The notes below the pieces were generated by a model. That model saw nothing but the letters and a program-made list of their open reading frames with translations. It ran no database searches and was not told the DNA's origin. Both the position numbers and the translations under genes were made by a program. A stretch of 64,000 nt of DNA from Paracyclopina nana (lineage: Eukaryota > Arthropoda > Copepoda > Cyclopoida > Cyclopettidae): assembly GCA_019096065.1 (NCBI GenBank), contig JAGUCH010000003.1:5270001-5334000 (forward strand), read 5' to 3'. Positions 22,081 to 30,095 of this stretch are shown here, piece after piece (position 1 is the stretch's first letter; every line of letters begins with the position of its first letter).

Positions 22081-23048
22081 ATGTCTGTTTTGAAAGCAGC
22101 TAGGATTATGATCGCCCAAGTTTTAATGATGAGCTTTCTGCTATTGCCAACTCACACTAAATGTCACCAACCATACGACAAAAGCAGCTTACTGGAAAGT
22201 CTTCCCGAAAATGTGAGTCTCATAACGCATGCCCTAAGCTAAGAAGGTAAAAGACATCTTATTTCCTTCAGATCCATCAAAATTTTGTGGTTTGCGAAGA
22301 AGGTTATGCTTACTGTTGGAACCACAAAGCCGCGTCGACCTTAATTTTGCAACAGTTTGCAAAAATGTGCGGTTTCTCACCGCTGATCGATGCTCTCAAA
22401 ATTGATGCTACAAGGTGTGAACAACCAGGTTTGAACGTTAACAACTTTGAAGCAATTTTGAGCATTTCCAGGTTGATCAAATTTTCTGCACCGATAGACA
22501 ACGAAGAGCTTGTTCATTTTCTCAAGAGGAACAACACTTTTGTATTCACTACAGTGAGACATCCATTTTCACGCCTCGTCTCAGCATTCACGTGAGAAAG
22601 TGCATCATTATGTTGCAACATTATTAGGGGTTCATTGCTTTTTGTTAACCGCAGGAATCGATTCATAGACAACCCAGACTCGTGGCAGTCCAAGAAGTTC
22701 AAGCCTTTGATCCTGAAAAATCCAAACTCGACGCTAACATTTGAGGAATTTCTTAAGTTCATTATATCTCATCCAAGCTCGGAAAAATTGGACTCGCATT
22801 GGACTCCAATCACGGATCATTGCGTGCCTCATTTGATTCATTTTGATGCAATTCTAAAAGTAGAATCACTGGCAGCAGACTTTAATCGAGCATTTGGCCT
22901 TAGCCTTCCACTCCATGAGCCAAAAATTGGCCCTCGGGATATCACTACCTACTTCAGCAGCATAAGTAAAACTGACTTGAAACTGCTGTATAATATTTAT
23001 GCAAACGATTTCTTGTACTTCAATTACAATGCCAAAATTAACGCTTAA
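22081..23048 (+). CDS. Carbohydrate sulfotransferase of the CHST8-14 (HNK-1) type
   Basis: Three exons (22081-22212, 22272-22591, 22655-23048) join to 281 codons. The N-terminus has a hydrophobic anchor (IMIAQVLMMSFLLL) for a Golgi type II protein. The 5'-phosphosulfate loop is CWNHKAASTLILQQF, with the invariant Lys. The 3'-phosphate motif is TVRHPFSRLVSAFT. Later family blocks are HWTPITDHCVPHLIHFDAI and LLYNIYANDFLYFNY. Such enzymes 4-O- or 6-O-sulfate GalNAc in chondroitin/dermatan chains; the acceptor here is unknown. At 281 residues it is shorter than vertebrate members (about 350), mostly in the stem. It lies 180 bp downstream of the Pipe-like gene on the same strand, so two glycan sulfotransferases sit together. 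Confidence 0.88.
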
Positions 23049-23601
23049 TTGTTTCACTACTCGAAATGGAGTTAATTCAGCATCAAAGCTGTAAAAATTC
23101 GTCTCCAGAAACAAAGAAAAAGCTGCTTTCCAAGTTGGATAAATCAACCAGGCCAGAACAAAAATGCTTAAAACCTTGCTTAAAACTTTAAAGTGTTCAG
23201 GTATAGAATGATTCAAACTCAAAAACAGCTGCATAATAAAAGATTGACACATTCCATCTGCTACTGTGAGTAATTTTTGCACAAAGCATATGCCAGAAAA
23301 TCTAGGAAAAACTAGTTTTGTTTCAGAGATGCTATGATTCATTTATGGTCACCTTTTCTTGACCAAGTTATGCAACAGACAATTTTCCTCGAACATTATA
23401 AGGTTTACTATTGCACATGCCACCAAATAACCAAGAGCTTTTTGACTCAGATAGAGTAAAAAATAAGTTAATGTATGCCTATTTCATTGAACAAAAGCAA
23501 GCAAAAGAGATTAAAGAGCAATTTGCTGAACTACTATGAGCTACGCAAACACCTTTTTATAAATATAAAAAAAGGAACATGTGCGACTCAGAGCTGAAAA
23601 G
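23049..23601. other. Intergenic spacer
   Basis: No gene is seen in these 550 bp. A minus-strand open frame overlapping the end of the sulfotransferase gene is a shadow. The right end leads into the TATA promoter of the next gene. Confidence 0.45.
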
Positions 23602-23640
23602 TATAAAAGACTTGAATACTGCTCGGTTTCCCATCAGTCA
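23602..23640 (+). promoter_or_regulatory. TATA box and TCAGT initiator
   Basis: TATAAAAG lies at 23602-23609. The arthropod-type initiator CATCAGTC has its A at 23636, 34 bp downstream of the first T. The ATG at 23649 follows 13 bases after the predicted start site, giving a very short leader as in the protease gene at 5306. Confidence 0.75.
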
Positions 23641-23648
23641 TCCTTAAA

Positions 23649-25985
23649 ATGAACGCTATTGCTATTTGCTTTTTGGTCATTGTTGGAATTCAAGTGGAGG
23701 CCAAAAAGGGTGGCCACGGAGGAGGCCAATCTGGAGGCCTAGGAGGAGGCCAATCTGGAGGCCATGGAGGAGGCCAACCAGGAGGAAAAGGTGGAGGTTA
23801 TTATGGAGTACCATTTGGCCTCTGTGGATCTGTATTTACTTGCCCTGTCGTGACAAGGCCTGTATTTTCTGATGGAGCATGCCCCTTCAACGCAACAGCT
23901 CCTCTTACACCCCCAGCCTGCACCGCAGAAGGAACTGTACGTATACAAAGCTTTCTTACTTAATCAGATGGCAAATAAATAGCTAACAGAAGATTGGGTA
24001 AGGCAAGAAAAGACTTTGAAAGCCTATGAGCTATTTAGTTACTCAGCACGAGTTTTTAAAAAGGAAAGCTGGCATTTTGCTATTATGCTATTGTTGGTAT
24101 CGTTTCATCTCGTGGCTGATGTGTTATCAAGGCTGTTGGCCCAGTTGGCAAATATACAGACTGTCCCGGAGATTACTGCACACTTAGAGATCAAAAGTAT
24201 GTATTACAAATTCGGGAAATATAAGACACAATGGATATCATTGGAAAGCTTGAATCTTTGGCCATCTTTTTTTGTTTCAATGGATAAAAGAAAAAGTAAA
24301 AAATTGAGAAAACTTAATTTTCTTGAGGTACCCTTAATTTTTTTCCCCCAAAAAAAGCAAATTGCCCAAACCGGCTATTTTTGGCCAATTCTGCTAGGCC
24401 ATTCCCAGCTATTTTTTTAAATTTTTTCATGAAAAATTTTGAAGCACTGTGCTGGCTCATCAGAAAGGTGGGATGATTGGAAAGGATATTTTTTAGTAAA
24501 AAGATAAAAGACAATAAGGCTACTGGCTACTAAAAAAAGTTTCAAAATTGTTTAAACAACACATCTTTGCGATTTTTTGTTTATGAAGATCAAATGTTTA
24601 ACCAATTTTAAGTGAAATTGAATAAATAATTTTTTCGGGGTCTGTATAAATTATATGCGTTACATGATTAAGATGACTTAGATGATCATCTTTGTCATCT
24701 ATATTTGTACCATTTTTGGTCCAAATATAGATGATTTTGGCCAATTTTCATCTGTATTTGTACCACCAATCTCCGGCATTTACAAGATGTATAAATATAG
24801 ATGATTTTTTGCTGTCGTCTATATTTGGACTAATTTAGATGATTGCAATTAGCTATGATGAGCTACTTTAAAGCTAATAATAAGTTGGACCCAAAATATT
24901 TTTAAAATACATTCTACCTGCCAATTTACCAAACTACATAAAAACTAAATAAAAAATTAAAATTAAGAGTTTCATAAGAATTTCCGAAATAAATTGAACT
25001 TTCAGAAATATTACTTAGCTTCATCAATGAAGCATGGGAAAGTAAGCCAAAAAAACCAACTTTTTGAATGATTTTTTGGAACAAAAATCAACTGAAATAT
25101 TGAACTTATGGCTCAAAATGTTTCAAGCCTTTTTGGCCCAAATAAATTAGAGCTATTATTTTAGTTCTTAAATAAGTTATTCTTGGATTTTCCATTCCAT
25201 GAAATGGAAAGTAATTATGATTGTTCTGATTATTTTTCCTAAATCAGGTTTTAATATAGCCATGTATTTATTATAAGGAGCAATATTTCAAAAAACATCA
25301 TATTTGCTTGAGCTTGGTTTAAGTCTGAAATCATCTAAATTTGGTCCAGATATAGATGACTGATCCAAGAATTATCTATAGTTATACCCCACTTGAGCAC
25401 AGGCAAGGAGCAGCCCAAATATAGATGAGGATTGTCAAAAATCATCTGAAAATGGTACAAATATAGATGACAAAGATGATCATCTAAGCCAACTAAATCA
25501 TCTAACGCATCTATATTTATACAGAGCGATTTTTTCGTGAAAGTGGCTTTTCATCAAATAAATTCAGGAAACTGGGCGTGAATTTTGAGTAACTATGAAT
25601 TTGTGGTCTTAATCAAAATTTGAATAAATACTTTTTAAAAATCTCATAACTAAAAAAGATGGCTTAAGTTTCAAGCCTTCCAACGGTATCCATTGTGTCT
25701 AGTATTTCTAGAAGTTTTAACACAAACTTTTGATTTCAAAGTGTACAGAAATCTCCGGGACAAACTGTATATACCTTTTTGCAAGCAGTTTCATTGCTGC
25801 GCATTTACAAAATTTTATCTCATTGAACATTTTCGCAGGTGTCAACCGTTACCGCATGTGCAGGTTGTAGAGCCTTAAATGGAACCATGTCAGGAGAGAC
25901 AGGGGTCACCATCTCCTTTACTTGCATGGCCTCCTACCACTCTGGAGAAACACAACTACGTGCCAGAGCTACAGCATGCGCATAA
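23649..25985 (+). CDS. Small secreted Gly-rich, Cys-containing protein
   Basis: Two exons (23649-23936 and 25839-25985) join in phase to 144 codons. A signal peptide (MNAIAICFLVIVGIQVEA) is followed by a Gly/Gln/Ser repeat (GGHGGGQSGGLGGGQSGG). The mature tail has spaced cysteines: LCGSVFTCPVV, FSDGACPF, PPACTAEG, then TACAGCRALNG, ISFTCMAS and a terminal ATACA. It looks like a structural, cuticle or antimicrobial-type secreted product, but no family is recognised. The 1.9-kb intron is by far the longest in the window because transposons have landed in it; extra exons inside cannot be excluded. Confidence 0.7.
24157..25767. mobile_element. Tc1/mariner-like MITE, copy 1, split by another transposon
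   Basis: The ends are CAGACTGTCCCGGAGAT and its inverse (ATCTCCGGGACAAACTG), flanked by TA on both sides (24155-24156 and 25768-25769), as expected of a Tc1/mariner insertion. It shares about 700 bp, end to end, with the copy at 59161-59880, both carrying terminal inverted repeats of over 100 bp. This copy is interrupted at 24638 by an 891-bp insertion. It sits in the intron of the Gly-rich gene and has no transposase frame. Confidence 0.85.
24638..25528. mobile_element. Non-autonomous DNA transposon with a 9-bp target duplication, nested
   Basis: The element is flanked by a perfect 9-bp repeat, ATTTTTTCG (24629-24637 and 25529-25537); the uninterrupted copy at 59.6 kb has only one such stretch. 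Terminal inverted repeats extend about 85 bp: TCTGTATAAATTATATGCG at the left matches TCTGTATAAATATAGATGCG read inward from the right. Both contain GATCATCTTTGTCATC. A 9-bp duplication fits Mutator-like elements best, with hAT (8 bp) a second choice. It carries many internal copies of CATCTATATTTG and no transposase. Confidence 0.85.
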
Positions 25986-27201
25986 AACTGAATTTTCCCA
26001 AGGATTATTTGTCGCTTGGAATTGATCCGAGATCGCATCAATCGTCATGATCCCATCAAAGAAGAGGAAGAAACTACGAAGACTTTAAATTACCCAAAAT
26101 TGCTTCAAATGGCCGCACAATACTAATCAATATCAACTATTTGGGCTTTCGAACGACTTATTTCAAGTGACAAAATAATCCAATGCGAGCAGTTGCCGCT
26201 CAAAAATGTATCATAGTAAGATTTCTTTTGAAAAATAAACTGATCTTGAAGTTTGTGCAACGCAAAATGAAGTCTAGCTACGATGTGCGAGAGAATTTTT
26301 ATCACAAATGCCATACTACATCGGAAGTCTTTCGATTGGCAAGTATTGAAAACTAACTCACCTTCCATATTCGTATTGATGAAAACGAAGGTTCTCGAAG
26401 ACTGGTTTACCTCGCTTCAATACTCCTCCGCATATTTCACTAAATCTCTTAAGCTAGCTAAACCGAACAATATTGAAACTGGTTGAGCCCATGCTGTGCG
26501 GAGCGACAACCCAAAAGCAGACTTATAGCTAAGCTGAGTTTGGCAATGACATCATGGCCAGAGCTACTAAGATATTTACTAACAACCAGAGACTTATATA
26601 GAAAGAGAAGTGCTACTTCTTGCATTCTCACTGCACGCGAGCGCGCGCCAAGTGCTACTAGAGATTTTGAAAACATTTGGGTCAGCTGTTCTAATAAAAT
26701 AGTCAGGGGGCTGCAATGATCCAGAAAGGAAAATGCCAACTGGCACCTCTGTTTTACAACTTTTAATTCCTAATAGTTGTGAAAATATTTATAAAAGACA
26801 AAAGATAGCCCTAGCAAAATTGAGCACCTCGTAAAATAGGACTATTTTGGCTAAGTGGACTCATTTAGGAGTTATTAGCAACCAAAAGTCTGCCCCGGCC
26901 CAAATTCAGGCAGCCGCGACCAAAATTCCATTGTAGTCTCTTTTGGAGCGTGCAGCAGATCTGCAAACGCACCCCCTTAAGCCTCGCCCAGTAGCACTTC
27001 TCTTGTTATATAAGTCTCTGCTAACAACTATCTTGTTTCGAGGAGAATAAGTGGCGTTTCCTGTTGTGTTTTGACGTAAAAGTCCTGTTCGCAGAAATCT
27101 AGAATCAAAACAAAAAACAAAATCTCTCCTTCTCAGGCTACTCTATTGCGTTGCGCCGCAATTCTTCCAAGTTCTTGCTTCCAAGCTAAAGAGACTTAAG
27201 G
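25986..27201. other. Intergenic region with a 31-bp inverted pair
   Basis: No gene is supported. The stretch CAGAGACTTATATAGAAAGA... at 26587-26617 recurs inverted at 26990-27020 with few differences, bounding about 430 bp that could be a MITE or a rearrangement scar. The right end contains the promoter and leader of IGBP1. Confidence 0.5.
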
Positions 27202-28248
27202 ATGGCAGAATGCGGACCCCGTGACGAAGTCTCAACCGACACTCTCAACGAAATGTTTATGAAAGGCCTTCGTATCCACGAAGAGTTGGAATCGTCTACA
27301 CTTTCGACCAACAGCCCTGAATTCCAGCACAAGGTTCGCAAAGGCATTCTTCTATTGGAAGATGCCACACGATTGGTCTCACTTTTGGACTTGTTCAGCC
27401 ATAACGAAGAATATGATGAGCTACCCACGGAGTCCTTGAAATTCCTCATGCTTCCCGTCCTCCTTGGCAGCTTGAACAACAAGCTAGTCGGCCAAGATCG
27501 ACAGGAAACGATCGAAATCGTTGAGACGTACTACAACGATTTTATGGAGCGTAACAGAAGGTATGGTGTGACATCGGACTTACCGAAAAAGCAAGATATG
27601 GCGAAGTGGCCTGAGCATGCCCGTCAAGAACACGCACGTGAACAGAAAAAAATTCGCTACATTCAGGGTAAGGCCCTTGATGAGTCTCTCGCGGCGCTTA
27701 AAGAAGTGGTGCAGAATGAGAATGTGGACGATGACTCCAAGAAAGAATATTATCGTACCTTCATTCGGAAATTCGTGTTGTTCGTTTTGGATGAGTTGCC
27801 TTCCTTGCAAAGTGAAAAAGAAATTCTTGAGGGAATGGCGAAAATGCGTGCGGCTCAGGGAAATGGTGAGCCAATAAAAGAGCCACCGTCTCGGCCTTCT
27901 AGGCCTTTCAAGCCCATAATCATCACTAAAGATGCTCTGCAAAAGGAAGTTTTCGGCCTTGGCTACAAGAACATTCCAGTTATGTCTATTGAGGAGTTTT
28001 ACGAGCAGAGAGTTCGCGATGGTTGGTTCCCCAAGCCCTCCTCTGCTGCAAATAGGGCTCCAACCGGCAGCCTCCAAGATCGGGCTGCTGATGCCGAGGC
28101 TGCGGCTCTCGCAGAGGAAGAAGAAATGAGAAAATTAGAGTTAAAAGAGGAAAACGATGATCCAGAAGAATTGGAACGCAAGCGTAATTTTGATAGATAT
28201 AAAGATAATCATAAGCGTGGCGAGGGTAATCGTCATAATAAAGGCTAA
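27202..28248 (+). CDS. IGBP1/Tap42: IGBP1 / TAP42 (alpha-4), PP2A-family phosphatase regulator
   Basis: One uninterrupted exon of 348 codons, near the usual 340 residues. The N-terminal helical half carries the family's phosphatase-binding features (LRIHEELESS, LLEDATRLVSLLDLFSHNEE, ETYYNDFMERNRRYGV). The C-terminal half has FGLGYKNIPVMSIEEFYEQRV and an acidic/basic tail, as in TAP42. The protein binds the catalytic subunits of PP2A, PP4 and PP6 and links them to TOR signalling. The window also encodes a PP6 regulatory ankyrin subunit 2 kb away. AATAAA (28237-28242) lies inside the last codons, and the next gene starts 30 bp after the stop. Confidence 0.93.
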   Translation: MAECGPRDEVSTDTLNEMFMKGLRIHEELESSTLSTNSPEFQHKVRKGILLLEDATRLVSLLDLFSHNEEYDELPTESLKFLMLPVLLGSLNNKLVGQDRQETIEIVETYYNDFMERNRRYGVTSDLPKKQDMAKWPEHARQEHAREQKKIRYIQGKALDESLAALKEVVQNENVDDDSKKEYYRTFIRKFVLFVLDELPSLQSEKEILEGMAKMRAAQGNGEPIKEPPSRPSRPFKPIIITKDALQKEVFGLGYKNIPVMSIEEFYEQRVRDGWFPKPSSAANRAPTGSLQDRAADAEAAALAEEEEMRKLELKEENDDPEELERKRNFDRYKDNHKRGEGNRHNKG

Positions 28249-28278
28249 TTATAACCATTTACCGTTTCAGATCTCGCT
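28237..28278 (+). promoter_or_regulatory. Compact intercistronic signal: AATAAA followed by a splice acceptor
   Basis: AATAAA overlaps the end of the IGBP1 coding sequence. Then come the stop, CTAATTATAA (branch-point-like) and TTTACCGTTTCAG at 28258-28270, followed eight bases later by the ATG of the zinc-finger gene. This is the layout expected where a polycistronic transcript is cut and the downstream mRNA receives a trans-spliced leader. A cis-spliced readthrough into the second gene is the alternative. Confidence 0.6.
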
Positions 28279-29226
28279 ATGTTCGGCACCATTCGCGAGC
28301 TGTTCGAAAAGGGCTCATTCTGCGACGTCGTTTTGCACGACTGTCAAAGTCGAGAGGCTGTTAAATGTCACTCGTTGATCCTCTGTGCTGCAATGCCTTC
28401 TTTCATGGCACTTTTTCAAAGCCATAGCGGTGATGAGGAAGGCGTTTTTCACATTACTTTAGTTGATGTGAAGTTCTCAATGGTCAAAGAGGTAGTGAGC
28501 AATATTTACAATCAGCTCAATGAGGAAGGCTCGAGATACTCGGTGAATAATGCGCAATCTTGGGCAGCTGAGCTGGGCCTGCTTTTACCCATCAAGCAAG
28601 AAATCGAGGAGGAAGAGAAGCCTTGCAAAGAAAAGCTCAATTGTCAAGCAGAAGGATGTCGAGCTCAATATTCTTACACGAAAAGCTTCCAAAGCCATCG
28701 GGCAGTCCACAAGAAGAAGGCCTCCAAATCCACTCAGCTACCTGTCGTTTGTGAAATTTGTGGCGAATCGTACAAGAGCGAGTTTTATCTATACAATCAT
28801 CGGAGGAACTTTCATAAGGAGCACACGTGCAAGAGTTGCAAGCAGCCATTTACGGGTAGAAATGCTTTGCTCAAACATGAAAGAAGTGAACATGCGACAA
28901 AGCTAGACCACGTGTGTGACATTTGTGGCAAATCCTTCAAGTTGAGAGGCTATTTGTCCAACCACAAGAAATCTCATCACTCCAAAGAGCTGCCGTTCCA
29001 ATGCAGCTTTTGCGGCAAAGAGTTTGCTAAGAAAGACAAATATTTACTTCATGAGAGTAGCGTTCATTTAGGGAAAAAAGCCTTCATATGCCGAGCAGGA
29101 GCAAACGTATGTAGCTTAGCATACACAACTCCGTCTGTCAGAAAGCTGCACGAAAAGTCAGTTCACAACTTGGATATACGGCTACCGCGGGGTCGCATTC
29201 CGAGGTCGACTGTGCAAAGCGCATAA
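28279..29226 (+). CDS. BTB domain, C2H2 zinc-finger transcription factor
   Basis: One exon of 315 codons. Residues 1-100 form a BTB/POZ dimerisation domain (FEKGSFCDVVLHDCQSREA, KCHSLILCAAMPSFMALF). Five or six C2H2 fingers follow: CQAEGCRAQYS, CEICGESYKSEFYLYNHRR, CKSCKQPFTGRNALLKHE, CDICGKSFKLRGYLSNHKK, CSFCGKEFAKKDKYLLHE and a degenerate last one. It should bind DNA in the nucleus; targets are unknown. Arthropods have many such lineage-specific genes. AATAAA at 29248 is followed 12 bases later by the end of ELOF1 on the other strand, so the 3' ends overlap. Confidence 0.9.
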   Translation: MFGTIRELFEKGSFCDVVLHDCQSREAVKCHSLILCAAMPSFMALFQSHSGDEEGVFHITLVDVKFSMVKEVVSNIYNQLNEEGSRYSVNNAQSWAAELGLLLPIKQEIEEEEKPCKEKLNCQAEGCRAQYSYTKSFQSHRAVHKKKASKSTQLPVVCEICGESYKSEFYLYNHRRNFHKEHTCKSCKQPFTGRNALLKHERSEHATKLDHVCDICGKSFKLRGYLSNHKKSHHSKELPFQCSFCGKEFAKKDKYLLHESSVHLGKKAFICRAGANVCSLAYTTPSVRKLHEKSVHNLDIRLPRGRIPRSTVQSA

Positions 29227-29265
29227 CTTCTTTTCTTATTATAGTACAATAAAAATACGGTTCCA

Positions 29266-29517
29266 TCATGAATTTGCGGCCTCGCACGCATCAATCCACT
29301 CATTGTAAACATCAATTGGTTCTGAGAGAAAGTTGATGGTTGCTTGAAAGTCCTCCATACATTTTGTACACTGGACACGGCCTGAATTTTGCTCCTTGTC
29401 CATTTTCACTTCACAAGACTTTTCATGGTTGCAAAAGGGACAGTCGAAGACTGTGTCCAAAGGCTGGATTGCCTTTCGGGTTTGTTGAGCCTGACGCTTA
29501 GACTTTCGACGTCCCAT
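29266..29517 (-). CDS. ELOF1: Transcription elongation factor 1 homolog
   Basis: One exon of 83 codons, exactly the human length. The start [12 protein letters not shown] is the basic tail of the family. Zinc ligands are in [10 protein letters not shown] and CTKCMEDF, and the C-terminus [19 protein letters not shown] is nearly invariant in eukaryotes. ELOF1 (yeast Elf1) travels with RNA polymerase II, helping passage through nucleosomes and transcription-coupled repair. The frame extends two codons upstream to a TTG, but the ATG at 29517 fits the family. It converges on the zinc-finger gene, the stop codons being 39 bp apart. Confidence 0.97.
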   Translation of the reverse strand: MGRRKSKRQAQQTRKAIQPLDTVFDCPFCNHEKSCEVKMDKEQNSGRVQCTKCMEDFQATINFLSEPIDVYNEWIDACEAANS

Positions 29518-30095
29518 GATCAAGTTTAAGGCCCGAAAATGAAGTTTTGCTTTTGATGTTTTGACGCTCTTTTAGCCGAGCCGAGCTGTACGTGCAATTA
29601 AACTGTCATGATTTTCAAAACTTGTGCTGTGCCTTTATTTTGATTTTACAAATAGCTTAAACTATTCTCTAGTAAGCCTGAAATTATATTTATTACGAAC
29701 AATACCATCTTTGAACAAAAATTACTTTCATGGCTATGATTTTATGCCAAATGACGGAGCGTTCAAAATAACAGACCAAACAAATACGTTTAACAAAATT
29801 GAGGCAATGTCGCTGCTTAGATAACATTTTTTGCAGAGAATCTTTATCAGTATGAGGATTATTCTCATTAAATTGCTTAGTATGTAAATTCTCAGAAAGA
29901 AGTTTTCTATTTCTCATTTATTTGAACTATGGAGGTTGTGGCGGTATTGATTGATTTCACTGTTGCTATACTGGCTTGACTCAGCCTGCTCGCGAATAAA
30001 GGCCAAACTGCTCTCTGCTGTCCATTTAGGCCACTAGACTGTGGAGGAGAGCAGCAGCGCTATTTCTGATCTTGCTCAAGTTGGTCTCGGTGACA
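29518..30095. other. Divergent intergenic region ELOF1 / PP6 ankyrin subunit
   Basis: This 580-bp spacer between head-to-head genes should hold both promoters. It is AT-rich and shows no repeats. Short open frames within it are not supported. Confidence 0.45.

Noticed and set aside
24016-24420. 134-codon frame with hydrophobic stretches in the intron of the Gly-rich gene
   Set aside because: It runs into the end of the Tc1-like MITE; its parts match repeat sequence also present at 59.2 kb.
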